The position numbers and the translations under genes are program-made. Positions 8,469-17,872 of a DNA stretch of 64,000 nucleotides are shown piece after piece. Every line of letters begins with the position of its first letter. Position 1 is the stretch's first letter. This DNA comes from Hymenobacter sp. BT559 (GTDB lineage: Bacteria > Bacteroidota > Bacteroidia > Cytophagales > Hymenobacteraceae), in NCBI RefSeq assembly GCF_017571525.1, contig NZ_JAGETY010000001.1, forward strand, positions 186,001-250,000, read 5' to 3'. The notes beneath the pieces are model-generated. The model saw only the letters and a program-made list of their open reading frames with translations. It had not been told where the DNA came from and ran no database searches.

Positions 8469-11400
8469 ATGCTCAAAGCTGCCCTTGCCAAACCCATTGC
8501 CGTTATCGTGGCCCTGCTCGGCGTTCTCGTGTTTGCGGGGCTGGCGCTAGGGCGCATCCCGGTCGATATTTTCCCCCGGCTCAACCTGCCCACCATCTAC
8601 ATCGCGCAGCCCTACGGCGGCATGACGCCGGGCCAGATGGAGGGCTTCATCGCCACGCGCTACCAAAACCAGATGCTCTACGTATCGGGCATTAAGGACG
8701 TGGAGGTGAAGAACATCCAGGGCCTGTGCCTGGTGAAGTGCACGTTTTACGAAGACGTGAACATGGCCCAGGCCGCCGGCGAGGTGGCTAGCCAGGTGAG
8801 CCGCGTGATGAGCTACCTGCCGCCCGGCTCGGTGCCGCCCACGGTGGTGCGCTTCGATGCCTCGTCGCTGCCGGTGGGCGAGCTGGTATTTAGCTCGGCC
8901 AGCGCCTCGCTGGGCCAGATGCAGGACCTGGCCTCAACCAAAATCCGGCCCTTGTTTTCGCAGATTCCGGGGGCGTCGGCGCCGCCGCCCTTTGGCGGCA
9001 ACGAGCGCACGGTGGTGGTGCGCGTCGACCCTGACAAGATGAAGAGCTACGCCCTCACGCCCGATGAAATCGTGTCGGCCATTGTGAAAAACAACCAGGT
9101 ATCGCCGGCAGGGGCCGTGGGCATGGGCGACTACATGGTGATGACCCCTAGCAACACGGTGCTCGACAAGGTGCCTGATTTTCTGAACATTCCGCTGCGG
9201 CAGGGCGTGGGCCCTACGGTGTTTATCCACGACATCGCCACGGTGGAGGACGGCACCGACATTCCGGTGGGCTACGCCCTCATCAACGGTAAGCGCTCGG
9301 TGTATATCCCCGTCACGAAGTCGGCCGATGCCTCCACCATGAGTGTGGTGAGCGCCCTCAAGGCCAAGCTGCCCGAGATGCGCGCCCTGCTGCCCGATAA
9401 TATCCAGCTCAGCTACGAGTTCGACCAGTCGGTGTACGTGACCCAGGCCGTGCACAGCCTGGCCTTCGAGGGCGGGCTAGGGGCGCTGCTCACGGGCCTG
9501 GTGGTGTTGCTGTTTTTGGGCGATTTGCGCTCGTCGCTCATCGTAATTCTCACCATTCCGGCCTCGATTCTGTCGGCCATTCTGCTGCTTCAGCTCTTCG
9601 GCCAGACCATTAACCTGATGACGCTTTCGGGTCTGTCGCTGGCCATCGGCATTCTGGTCGACCAGGCCACGGTGGTGATTGAAAACATTCACCAGCACCT
9701 CGAAATGGGCAAGCCCAAGGCCCGCGCCATCCTCGATGCCAGCCAGGAAGTATCGTTTCCGCTGCTGCTCATCACGCTTAGCATCCTGGCCGTGTTTGCG
9801 CCGGCGTTTTTGATGAATGGCGTGCCGCGCGGCATGTTTATTCCGCTCTCGCTGTCGGTGGGCTTCTCGATTATCGTGTCGTACATCCTCTCGCAAAGCT
9901 TTGTGCCAGTGGTGGCCAACTGGTGGCTGAAGGGCCACGCCCACCCTAGCCCGCACGAGCTGAGCCTGCTGCCCGACCTGAGCGAGCCGCGCGACGCAGC
10001 CCAAGAAACCTACGAAGGGCACCACCCCGAAAAAGTGAGCGGCTTCGAGCGGGTGAAGCTGCGCTACCTGAGCCTGCTCGACCGGCTGCTGCGCCACCGG
10101 GCCCTGGTAGCTAGCGTGTATGGCGTGGTGTGCGCCACCATTATTGGGGTGTGCTTCTACTTTATCGGGCAGGATATGATGCCCAAAATCACCCACTCCA
10201 AGCAGTTCCAGGTGCGCATTGTGGCGCCCGAGGGCATGCGCATCGAGCGCACCGAAGACCGCACCAAGCAGATTATCAAGGCTATTCAGGACATCGTGGG
10301 GCCGCAAAACGTGGCTATCAGCTCGGCCTTCGTGGGCATGACGCCCAGCTCGTACGGCACGAGCGCGCTCTACGTCTTCAACGCCGGCCCCAACGAGGCC
10401 GACTTGCAGGTGAACCTGGCCGAGGACTACAAGGTGCAGAACCTCGACGCGCTAAAGGACAAGATAAGGCAGGCGGTGGCCCGGCAGGTGCCCGACGTAC
10501 AGCTCAGCTTCGAGCCTATTGAACTGACCGACAAGATTATGAGCCAGGGCGCGCAAACGCCCATCGAGGTACTGGTGGCTGGCAAGAGCCTGGCCGATGG
10601 CAAAACCTACGCCGACAAGCTGGTGGCCAAGCTCCGGCAGATTGCCTACCTGCGCGACGTGCGCGTGAATCAGCCCCTGAGCTACCCCACGGTGCAGATT
10701 ACCGTGGACCGGGGCCGGGCCGCCCAGTTTGGCCTCACACCCGACCAGATTGCCAAGTCGCTGGTGGCCGCCACATCGAGCAGCCGCTTCACGGCCAAGA
10801 ACTTGTGGCTCGACCAAAGCAAAGGCTTTGCCTACCAGGTGCAGGTGCAGCTGGCTTCGCAGGATATGAAAACCGAGAACGACATGCGCGGCATTCCGCT
10901 GGTGCCGGGCCAGGCGCACCCCACGCTGGGCGACGTGGCCACGCTGCGCACGGCCACCGTGCCCGGCGAGTACGACCGCATTGGGCCGCGCCGCATCGTC
11001 ACGGTGTCGGCCAATATCAACCGCCAGGACCTGGGCACCGCCACCCGTGCCGTGCAGCAGGCCATTAAGGAAGTAGGCGCGCCGCCCAAGGGCTCGGTGG
11101 TGCAGGTGCGGGGCCTAGCCAAGCTGCTCGAAGAAACCCTGAGCAGCCTGCAAACCGGCCTGGGGCTAGCCATTGTGGTGATTTTCCTGCTGCTGGCTGC
11201 CAATTATCAATCGCTGAAAGTGGCCGGCGTGGTGCTCGTGACGGTGCCGGCGGTGCTGGCCGGCTCGCTACTCTTGCTGCTCGCCACTGGCCAGACCCTG
11301 AACCTGCAATCGTACATGGGCATCATCATGTCGGTGGGCGTGTCGGTGGCCAATGCCGTGCTGGTCGTGACCAACGCCGAGAACCTGCGCCTGCGCTACC

Positions 11401-11729
11401 GCGACGCCACGGCCGCCGCCCGCCTGGCCGGCGCCGCCCGCCTGCGCCCCATCCTGATGACCTCGATTGCCATGATTGCCGGCATGCTACCCATGGCCTC
11501 CGGCCTGGGCGAAAGCGGCGAGCAAACTGCCCCGCTAGGCCGCGCCGTGATTGGCGGCCTGCTCGCCTCTACCCTGGCCGCGCTGCTGGTGCTGCCAGTG
11601 GTATTCGCGGCCGTGCAGCGCAACACCACCTTCACCTCCGTTTCGCTCGACCCCGACGACCCCGAAAGCGCCGACTACGACCGCGCCCCCACAGCCGAGC
11701 GCCCGCAGCCCGAGCCAGTACTTGCCTAA
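8469..11729 (+). CDS. Efflux RND transporter permease (complete)
   Basis: A complete 1086-residue RND pump subunit. It starts with a membrane helix, then PVDIFPRLNLPTIYIAQPY (the inner-membrane/porter junction of the family), has the proton-relay Asp in GILVDQATVVIENI, a long cytoplasmic connection rich in charges around residues 490-530, and the second-half helices with MGIIMSVGVSVANAVLV. It works with the TolC protein before it and the lipoprotein after it. A single relay Asp and the VVIEN context are seen in both HME and HAE pumps; the substrate is unknown. It differs from the partial pump at the window start. Confidence 0.92.
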   Translation: MLKAALAKPIAVIVALLGVLVFAGLALGRIPVDIFPRLNLPTIYIAQPYGGMTPGQMEGFIATRYQNQMLYVSGIKDVEVKNIQGLCLVKCTFYEDVNMAQAAGEVASQVSRVMSYLPPGSVPPTVVRFDASSLPVGELVFSSASASLGQMQDLASTKIRPLFSQIPGASAPPPFGGNERTVVVRVDPDKMKSYALTPDEIVSAIVKNNQVSPAGAVGMGDYMVMTPSNTVLDKVPDFLNIPLRQGVGPTVFIHDIATVEDGTDIPVGYALINGKRSVYIPVTKSADASTMSVVSALKAKLPEMRALLPDNIQLSYEFDQSVYVTQAVHSLAFEGGLGALLTGLVVLLFLGDLRSSLIVILTIPASILSAILLLQLFGQTINLMTLSGLSLAIGILVDQATVVIENIHQHLEMGKPKARAILDASQEVSFPLLLITLSILAVFAPAFLMNGVPRGMFIPLSLSVGFSIIVSYILSQSFVPVVANWWLKGHAHPSPHELSLLPDLSEPRDAAQETYEGHHPEKVSGFERVKLRYLSLLDRLLRHRALVASVYGVVCATIIGVCFYFIGQDMMPKITHSKQFQVRIVAPEGMRIERTEDRTKQIIKAIQDIVGPQNVAISSAFVGMTPSSYGTSALYVFNAGPNEADLQVNLAEDYKVQNLDALKDKIRQAVARQVPDVQLSFEPIELTDKIMSQGAQTPIEVLVAGKSLADGKTYADKLVAKLRQIAYLRDVRVNQPLSYPTVQITVDRGRAAQFGLTPDQIAKSLVAATSSSRFTAKNLWLDQSKGFAYQVQVQLASQDMKTENDMRGIPLVPGQAHPTLGDVATLRTATVPGEYDRIGPRRIVTVSANINRQDLGTATRAVQQAIKEVGAPPKGSVVQVRGLAKLLEETLSSLQTGLGLAIVVIFLLLAANYQSLKVAGVVLVTVPAVLAGSLLLLLATGQTLNLQSYMGIIMSVGVSVANAVLVVTNAENLRLRYRDATAAARLAGAARLRPILMTSIAMIAGMLPMASGLGESGEQTAPLGRAVIGGLLASTLAALLVLPVVFAAVQRNTTFTSVSLDPDDPESADYDRAPTAERPQPEPVLA

Positions 11730-11759
11730 CCTCTTCTCCTGCTGACTTTTCTAGTAGCC

Positions 11760-12905
11760 ATGACTCGCCCTTTGCTTTCTTTCCGCCCGGCCCGTTTGCT
11801 GACCCTAGCGGCTTTGCTGGCTGCCCCCGCCCTGTTGCTGAGCGGCTGCGGCTCATCGTCGGGCGATGCGGCCGAGCAGGCCAGCGCCAAAGCGGCGGGC
11901 GCCGCTAGCCCCGCCGCGCCCGCCGCCTACCCCGCCGTGCAGGTCACGGCCGCGCCACCGGCCCAGGCCCTCACGCTGCCCGGCGAGCTGGAGAGCTTTT
12001 ACCAAACCGATATTACACCCCGCGTGAGCGCCTACGTGCGCCGGGTGAACGTGGACATCGGCGACCACGTGCGGGCCGGCCAGGTGCTGGCCGAGCTCGA
12101 CGCCCCCGAGCTCACCGCCGCCCTCAGCGAGGCCCTGAGCAAGCAAAAAGCCGCCGAAGCCACCGCCCAGGGCAGCCGGGGCAGCTACCGCCGCCTGCGC
12201 CAGACGTCCCACACCGCCGGCGCCGTGTCGCCGCTGGCCGTAGACCAGGCCCGCACCCTGGCCGCCAGCGACAGCCTGGCCGTGGTGGCCGCCCGCGCTC
12301 ACTACCGCGCCGCCGCTCAGATGGCCGCCTACCTGCGCCTCACCGCGCCCTTTGCCGGCACCATCACCGAGCGCACGGCCGCGCCCGGCGCCCTGGTGAG
12401 CCAGGGCGGCGCGCCGCTGTTCAAGCTCAAGCAGCTGAACCCCTTGCGCTTGCGGGTGGCGGTGCCCGAGGCATACGTGGGCGAAATCCAGAATGGCAAC
12501 CCGGTGCAGTTCACGGTGCGAGCCTTTCCGGGGCGCACGTTCACGGGCAAGCTCACGCGCACGGCGGGCAGCGTGCAGGCGGCCACCCGCTCCGAGCAGG
12601 TCGAGCTGGATATTCCTAATCCGAAAGAAGAGCTGAAGCCGGGCATGTTTGCCTCGGCCAGCCTGCCGGTGCAGGCCCGGGCCAATAGCCTGTTTGTGCC
12701 CAAGACAGCGGTGGTGAATACCGCCGAGCGCACCTACCTCATCCGGGTGGCCAATGGCCGCACCGAGCTGGTCGACGTGCAGCTCGGCGACGAAAACGCC
12801 GGCCAGGTGCAGGTATTTGGCAAGCTACGGGCCGGCGACGTGGTGCTGAAGTCGGGCAGTGAGGAGCTGGCTGCCGGCCAGCCCGTGCAGGTAGCCATGC
12901 GCTAG
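11760..12905 (+). CDS. Efflux RND periplasmic adaptor (membrane-fusion lipoprotein)
   Basis: A 381-residue adaptor of the HlyD/CusB/AcrA family. The N-terminus is a lipoprotein signal with lipobox LLSGC (Cys30), so it is anchored in the inner membrane. The biotinyl-lipoyl halves flank a short helical hairpin (DIGDHVRAGQVLAELDAPEL, then LRLTAPFAGTITERTAAPGALV), followed by beta-barrel and membrane-proximal domains (FTGKLTRTAGSV ... LVDVQLGDENAGQVQV). The gene is last in the tolC-RND-adaptor set, the reverse of the usual adaptor-first order. Confidence 0.92.
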   Translation: MTRPLLSFRPARLLTLAALLAAPALLLSGCGSSSGDAAEQASAKAAGAASPAAPAAYPAVQVTAAPPAQALTLPGELESFYQTDITPRVSAYVRRVNVDIGDHVRAGQVLAELDAPELTAALSEALSKQKAAEATAQGSRGSYRRLRQTSHTAGAVSPLAVDQARTLAASDSLAVVAARAHYRAAAQMAAYLRLTAPFAGTITERTAAPGALVSQGGAPLFKLKQLNPLRLRVAVPEAYVGEIQNGNPVQFTVRAFPGRTFTGKLTRTAGSVQAATRSEQVELDIPNPKEELKPGMFASASLPVQARANSLFVPKTAVVNTAERTYLIRVANGRTELVDVQLGDENAGQVQVFGKLRAGDVVLKSGSEELAAGQPVQVAMR

Positions 12906-13130
12906 TCTGCCCTCAGTGCCCCGGTGGGGGCTAGCAAACAGTACCGCCCACGGGCAGGCTGCCAGGCCCCGAGGCCGGCACTATGCGGCCGTAAGTAGTA
13001 GAGCCGTAAGCAAGTTAAGGAAGATGCTAATCGCCTGCGTATTCGTACCCGGCGTCGGAAACTGGGCATCGCGCCGGCTAGTGGCCACGTGGGAGTCGGC
13101 CGAGCGCGAGCCGCCGGGTACCCGGGGGCT

Positions 13131-13138
13131 TACTTTTG
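13131..13138 (+). promoter_or_regulatory. Candidate -7 box TACTTTTG
   Basis: A perfect TAnnTTTG match 57 bases before the chosen ATG of the first PAS kinase. No TTTG -33 box is visible at the right spacing. If used, it argues against an in-frame upstream start near 12916. Confidence 0.4.
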
Positions 13139-13194
13139 ATTGCCAGGCGCGGCCAACCCTGCGGGTGAGTTGGTGCGACAGCCTTTTTGCCCGA

Positions 13195-15192
13195 ATGACT
13201 CCTGACTCCTCTAGTGGCCAGCCGGCCGGGCTGCTGCCCGAAGCCTTTGCCGTGCTGCCCGGTGCCCACCTGGTGCTCACGCCCGAACTGCGCATCGTGG
13301 CGGCCACCGATGCCTACCTGGCCAGCGTGCAGGCCACCCGCGCGCAGCTAGTGGGCCAGCCGCTGCCGGCGGTGTGGGGGGCCGAGCCGGGCACGCCCGC
13401 CGCCGAGGCCCTGGCTAGCCTGCGCGCCTCCTTACAGCAGGTGGCGGCCACGGGTCAGCCCCAGACCATCACAGTGCCGCAGTACCACCTGGGGGGCGCG
13501 CCAGCGGCTGGCGCCGCCCGCTATTGGGAAGCCCGCCACACGCCCATCAGCAATGCACAGGGCGAAACCACCGGCCTCATTCACAGCATACTAGACACTA
13601 CCGAGCGCGAGCAGCTGCGCCAGCAGCAGCGCCTGCTGCGCCAGATACTGGGGCAGGTGCCGGCCTCGGTAGCTACCTTGAGCGGCCCCGAGCACCGGTT
13701 TTCGTTTTTCAATGAGCACTACCTGGCCCTCACCGAGGGTCGCGCCCAGCTAGGGGGTACCGTGGCCGAGCTGCTGCCCGAAGTAGTCGAGCAGGGCTTT
13801 ATCGGCCTGCTCGACCGGGTGTACACCACCGGCGAACCCTTTTTGGGCAGTGAGCTCTCGATACTGCTGCACCCGGCGGCCAGCCAGCCAGCCCGTCAGC
13901 ACTACCTCGACTTTGTGTATCAGCCCCTCGTCGATGAGCAAGGCCAGACGCAAGGCATTCTGGCCTTTATCGTGGACGTGACCGATAAGGTGCTGGCCCG
14001 CCGCCAGGCCGAAACCCTGCAGGCCGCCATGCTGGCCGCTACCCAACGCCAGAAAGAAGACCGCGAAAATGCGTTTCAGCTCTTCGAGCAGTCGCCGGCC
14101 GTCATTTGCCTGCTGCGCGAGCCTGAGCACCGCATCGACTACCTCAACCCGGCCTATCAGGCGCTTTTTCCGGGGCAGCGGCTGCGGGGGCAACGCCTGG
14201 CCGATGTGCAGCCCGAGGCCATGGCCTTGCTCACAATGCTCAATGGCATTTACCAGACCGGCACGGCCCGCTTTCAGGCCGAGGTGCCTATCACTATTAC
14301 GCCGCTAGGGGCGCTGCCGCCCCGCACGCGCTACTTCGACTTTACCTACCAGGCCTACCGCGAGCAGGAGCGCATCGCGGGCATATCTATCTTCGGCCTC
14401 GACGTGACCGAGCAGGTGCTGGCCCGCCGCAAAGTGCTGGAGCTGAACCAGGAGCTGCAGGCCCGCAACCAGCAGCTCACGCGCACCAATGCCGACCTCG
14501 ACACCTTTGTGTACACGGCCAGCCACGACCTGAAGGTGCCCATTGCCAACATCGAGGGCCTGCTCGACGCCCTGAGCCGCGCCCTGCGCAGCCAGCCGGC
14601 CCCGGCCCAGGTGCCGCACCTGCTGGGCCTCATGCAGCAGTCGGTGGCGCGCTTTCAGCAAACCATTGGCCACCTGGCCGATATCTCGCGCCTTCAGCAA
14701 GAGGGCAGCGTGCCCGGCGAGGCCAGCAGCCTGGCCGACACCCTAGCCAATGTGCAGCTCGACCTGGCCCCGCTGCTGGCCACCACGGGCGCGCAGCTCA
14801 CCGCCGAGGTGGCCGCGGCCCCTACCCTGCCGCTCTCGCCCAAAAACCTGCGCTCGGTGGTGTACAACCTGCTCAGCAATGCCCTCAAGTACCGCGCCCC
14901 CGACCGTGTGCCCCTGGTGCATATTAAGAGCGAGCGCCAGGATAACGCCGTGGTGCTGCGCGTGCACGACAACGGGCTGGGCCTCGACGAGCGCCAGCAG
15001 CAGCGGCTGTTTGGGCTGTTTCAGCGCCTGCACACGCACGTCGAGGGCTCGGGCGTGGGCCTCTACATGGTGCGCAAAATCGTGGAGAACGCCGGCGGCA
15101 CGGTGCAGGTGCAGAGCGAGCCGGCGGTGGGCTCTACCTTCACCGTAACGCTGCCCTGGCCCGGCGAACTTCCGGCCGCCGAACGGCTTTAA
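13195..15192 (+). CDS. Cytoplasmic PAS-PAS-PAS sensor histidine kinase
   Basis: A 665-residue kinase without membrane segments. Three PAS units are visible at about residues 15-132, 150-280 and 297-416; the second and third share the pattern GPEHR...N..Y..L...GR..LG...AE.LPE...QGF. Then come a helical linker, His444 in TASHDLKVPIANIEGL, the N-box VVYNLLSNALKYRAP and a G-box with VEGSGVGLYMVRKIV. This HisKA/HATPase type, close to phytochrome-like and bacteriophytochrome kinases, usually signals to a single-domain receiver, which here is the next gene after 27 bases. The frame extends upstream to 12916 but that segment has no family features. Confidence 0.9.
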   Translation: MTPDSSSGQPAGLLPEAFAVLPGAHLVLTPELRIVAATDAYLASVQATRAQLVGQPLPAVWGAEPGTPAAEALASLRASLQQVAATGQPQTITVPQYHLGGAPAAGAARYWEARHTPISNAQGETTGLIHSILDTTEREQLRQQQRLLRQILGQVPASVATLSGPEHRFSFFNEHYLALTEGRAQLGGTVAELLPEVVEQGFIGLLDRVYTTGEPFLGSELSILLHPAASQPARQHYLDFVYQPLVDEQGQTQGILAFIVDVTDKVLARRQAETLQAAMLAATQRQKEDRENAFQLFEQSPAVICLLREPEHRIDYLNPAYQALFPGQRLRGQRLADVQPEAMALLTMLNGIYQTGTARFQAEVPITITPLGALPPRTRYFDFTYQAYREQERIAGISIFGLDVTEQVLARRKVLELNQELQARNQQLTRTNADLDTFVYTASHDLKVPIANIEGLLDALSRALRSQPAPAQVPHLLGLMQQSVARFQQTIGHLADISRLQQEGSVPGEASSLADTLANVQLDLAPLLATTGAQLTAEVAAAPTLPLSPKNLRSVVYNLLSNALKYRAPDRVPLVHIKSERQDNAVVLRVHDNGLGLDERQQQRLFGLFQRLHTHVEGSGVGLYMVRKIVENAGGTVQVQSEPAVGSTFTVTLPWPGELPAAERL

Positions 15193-15218
15193 GCAGGTAG
15201 TATTTATTTCCGTATCCG

Positions 15219-15656
15219 TTGAAAAAGCTTTCCAGCGTACTGCTCGTCGATGACGACGCCACCACTAACTACCTCAACGAGTCGCTGCTGCGCTCGCTGC
15301 ACGTCACCGACCAGCTCATTATTGCCCGCGATGGGCTGGAGGCGCTCGCCCTGCTCGAAAACGAGTGCGCGGCGCCCAGCACCTCGTGCCCGGCCCTGAT
15401 TTTACTCGATGTAAACATGCCCGCCATGAACGGCATGGAGTTTTTGGAAGCCTACCAGCGCCTGCCGCGCCAGCACCAGGAAGGTATTATCATCGTGGTG
15501 CTGACGACCAGCATGAACTCGACCGACCTGGCGCGCCTCAATGAGCTGCCCATTGCGGGCATGGCCAGCAAGCCGCTGACCGAAGAAAAAATCAATACTA
15601 TTCTGCAGCTGCACTTTCAGCGCCAGCTGCCCGCGGCCGATGAGCTACCCGACTAA
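15219..15656 (+). CDS. Single-domain response regulator
   Basis: A 145-residue stand-alone receiver: acidic cluster VDDD at 10-13, phosphoacceptor Asp64 in LILLDVNMPAMNGMEF, conserved Thr/Ser in VLTTS and Lys in ASKPL. There is no output domain. The start is TTG at 15219, 27 bases after the PAS kinase; the upstream region offers no ATG before the receiver begins. Rcp1-like regulators next to such kinases relay phosphate or act by protein contacts; the partner here is inferred from adjacency. Confidence 0.9.
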   Translation: MKKLSSVLLVDDDATTNYLNESLLRSLHVTDQLIIARDGLEALALLENECAAPSTSCPALILLDVNMPAMNGMEFLEAYQRLPRQHQEGIIIVVLTTSMNSTDLARLNELPIAGMASKPLTEEKINTILQLHFQRQLPAADELPD

Positions 15657-15870
15657 GGGCGCCGCGGCAACTTCGTAGAAACGCCACTTTTGCCCGGCTC
15701 ATCCGGCGTCCGCTCGCCGAAGCCCGACGGCTCGAAGCCATTTTTAGCAATTTCCAGATACGTGCCCGGCTGGCCGCGGCAGCCGGGCCATCGCTCGCAA
15801 GCTGTATTGCGTAAGAGGGGCTAGCCAGGGCAGTGTACATGCCCGTAGTCTGCCTCCCTGCCCTGTTCCC

Positions 15871-17712
15871 ATGTCTGTTAGCTCTGCTTTATTATCTGTT
15901 TTTAATGCGCTGCCAGGGGCTTTTCTGCTGCTCTCGCCCGACCTCGTGGTAGAAGCCGCCAGCGACGCCTATGTGGCAGCCACGCTCACCCCGCGCGCGC
16001 AGCTGGTGGGCCGGCCGGTGTTCGAGGTTTTTGGTGATAACCCCGACACGCCCGAGGCCAACAGCGTGCGCAACCTGCAGGCCTCGTTTGCGCAGGTGCT
16101 GGCCACGGGCCAGCCGCACGAGCTGCCCCAGCAGCGCTACGACGTGCCCGACCCCGCCGCCCCCGGCCGGTTTGTGGAGCGCCACTGGCTGCCGCGCAAC
16201 AGCGCGGTGCTAGGGCCCGACGGCCGCGTCGAGCACCTGCTGCACGCCGTCACCGACATTACCGACCAGGTGCGGACCCAGGCGGCGCTGCGCGAAAGCC
16301 AGACCCGCGAGCAGGTGGCCCTCAGCGACGTAGAGCGCCAGCGCGGCGAGCTGCAGCGTATTTTTGAGCAGGCACCGGTGGCTATTGCCGTGTACAGGGG
16401 GCCCGACAATATTATTGAGCTGGCCAACCCGCTGGTGTGCGAGCTGTGGGGGCGCCGGGCCGAAGACATTATCGGCAAGGGCTTGTTTGAGGCCTTGCCC
16501 GAGGTGGCCGGCATGGGCTACGAAGAGCTGCTGGCGGGGGTGCTTGCCACCGGCGTGCCTCACGTGGCCCGCGAAATGCCCGCGCAGCACGACCGCAACG
16601 GCCACCGCGAAACTGTGTACTGGAACTTTGTGTACCTGCCCGTGCGCGAGCAGGGCGACCAGATAGTGGGGGTGATGGTGGTGGCCACCGAAGTAACCGA
16701 GCAGGTAGTGGCCCGCCAACAGGTGCAAGACCTCAACCAGCAGCTAGCTACCCTCAACCAGGCCCTGCACCTGAGCAACCAGGAGCTACTCGAAAACCAG
16801 GAAGAAGTGCTGCTGGTGCAGCAAAAGCTTGAAAGCCACGTGCACGAGCGCACCCAGCAGCTGCAAGCCGCCCTGCAAGAAGCCGAGCAGCAGCGCACCC
16901 AGGTGGCGGCGCAGCGGCACCAACTGGGCCAGATACTGGGGCAGGTGCCGGCCGCCATTGCCACCCTCAGCGGGCCCGAGCACCGCTTCAGCTTTTTTAA
17001 TGATACCTACCAGGCGCTGTCGGGCCACCGCACGCAGCTCGGCCAAACCGTGGCCGAGGTCTTTCCGGAGGTAATAGCGCAGGGATTCATAAGCCTGCTC
17101 GACCAGGTGTATACCACTGGCCAACCCTTCCGGGGCCAGGACACGCCGACCCAGCTGCACAACCGCACCACCGGCAAGACCGAGCAGCTGTACATAGACT
17201 TTAGCTACCAGCCCCTCGTCGACGAGCAAGGCCAGACGCAAGGCATTCTGGCTTTTATCGTGGATGTAACCGAAAAAGTGCTGGCCCGCCGCCAGGCCGA
17301 AACCCTGCAGGCCGCTATGCTGGCCGTGACCCAGCGCCAGGCCAAGGAGCGCGAAACGGTGTACCAGGTCTTTGCGCACACCCCGGCCGCCGTAGCCATT
17401 TTGCGCGGCCCCGAGCTCCGCTTCGAGTACGCCAATGCCTCTTACCAAGCCTTTTTTCCGGGCCGCCGCCTGCTAGGGCGCCCCCTACCCGAGGCGCTGC
17501 CCGAAGCACTGACCAGCGGCGAAGCCGACCGGCTGGCGCAGGTGTACCGCACGGGCAAAACCTACCTCGGCCAGGATGTAGCTGTGGAGCTCGCCCAGCC
17601 CACCGGGCCGCCCCAGGTGCATCGCTTTACCTTCACTTACCAGGCTTACTATGAAAATGGCGCTATAGTGGGCGTTTCCATCTTTGCCAATGAAGTGGCC
17701 GAGGCTGGCTAG
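15871..17712 (+). CDS. Multi-PAS protein without kinase domain
   Basis: A 613-residue cytoplasmic protein with four PAS units (about residues 5-125, 155-280, 350-480 and 497-612) and a Gln/Glu-rich coiled coil at about 280-350. It stops right after the last PAS unit, where the two neighbouring proteins continue into HisKA and HATPase. No kinase remnant is visible in the 160 bases downstream. The third unit is nearly identical to a unit of the preceding kinase over some 40 residues (LVDEQGQTQGILAFIVDVT). It may act as a ligand- or redox-sensing partner of the kinases on either side, or be a shortened kinase. Confidence 0.85.
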   Translation: MSVSSALLSVFNALPGAFLLLSPDLVVEAASDAYVAATLTPRAQLVGRPVFEVFGDNPDTPEANSVRNLQASFAQVLATGQPHELPQQRYDVPDPAAPGRFVERHWLPRNSAVLGPDGRVEHLLHAVTDITDQVRTQAALRESQTREQVALSDVERQRGELQRIFEQAPVAIAVYRGPDNIIELANPLVCELWGRRAEDIIGKGLFEALPEVAGMGYEELLAGVLATGVPHVAREMPAQHDRNGHRETVYWNFVYLPVREQGDQIVGVMVVATEVTEQVVARQQVQDLNQQLATLNQALHLSNQELLENQEEVLLVQQKLESHVHERTQQLQAALQEAEQQRTQVAAQRHQLGQILGQVPAAIATLSGPEHRFSFFNDTYQALSGHRTQLGQTVAEVFPEVIAQGFISLLDQVYTTGQPFRGQDTPTQLHNRTTGKTEQLYIDFSYQPLVDEQGQTQGILAFIVDVTEKVLARRQAETLQAAMLAVTQRQAKERETVYQVFAHTPAAVAILRGPELRFEYANASYQAFFPGRRLLGRPLPEALPEALTSGEADRLAQVYRTGKTYLGQDVAVELAQPTGPPQVHRFTFTYQAYYENGAIVGVSIFANEVAEAG

Positions 17713-17771
17713 AAAACATTCTGGGTAGCCCCTAGCCCTTTAGCTGATAGAGCCTTACTTGGCACTAGCGC

Positions 17772-17805
17772 TTTGTTTAGTTATCGGCTGGCAGGGGTAC
17801 CTTCG
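17772..17805 (+). promoter_or_regulatory. Candidate Bacteroidota promoter TTTG-N22-TACCTTCG
   Basis: TTTG at 17772-17775 and TACCTTCG at 17798-17805 match the -33/-7 pattern of the phylum with one deviation in the -7 box. It would start a transcript about 60 bases before the ATG of the large PAS kinase. Confidence 0.45.
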
Positions 17806-17872
17806 CGTACGCCACGGCTGAGCTGGCAGTCGCATTGCGCGGGCCCACGATTTGGTGCTTTTGATTTTTACT

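Noticed and set aside
9477..10307. 276-codon minus-strand frame in the RND gene
   Set aside because: Antisense shadow of the permease; His/Gln/Arg-rich translation without domains.
13114..13125. CCGGGTACCCGG palindrome upstream of the PAS kinase
   Set aside because: A 12-base GC palindrome can arise by chance at this composition; no second copy or placement supports an operator.
12916..13194. In-frame upstream extension of the first PAS kinase
   Set aside because: The added 93 residues lack family similarity and a TACTTTTG box lies inside it, so the start at 13195 is preferred.
16786..17448. 220-codon minus-strand frame in the PAS gene
   Set aside because: Shadow opposite repeated PAS units.
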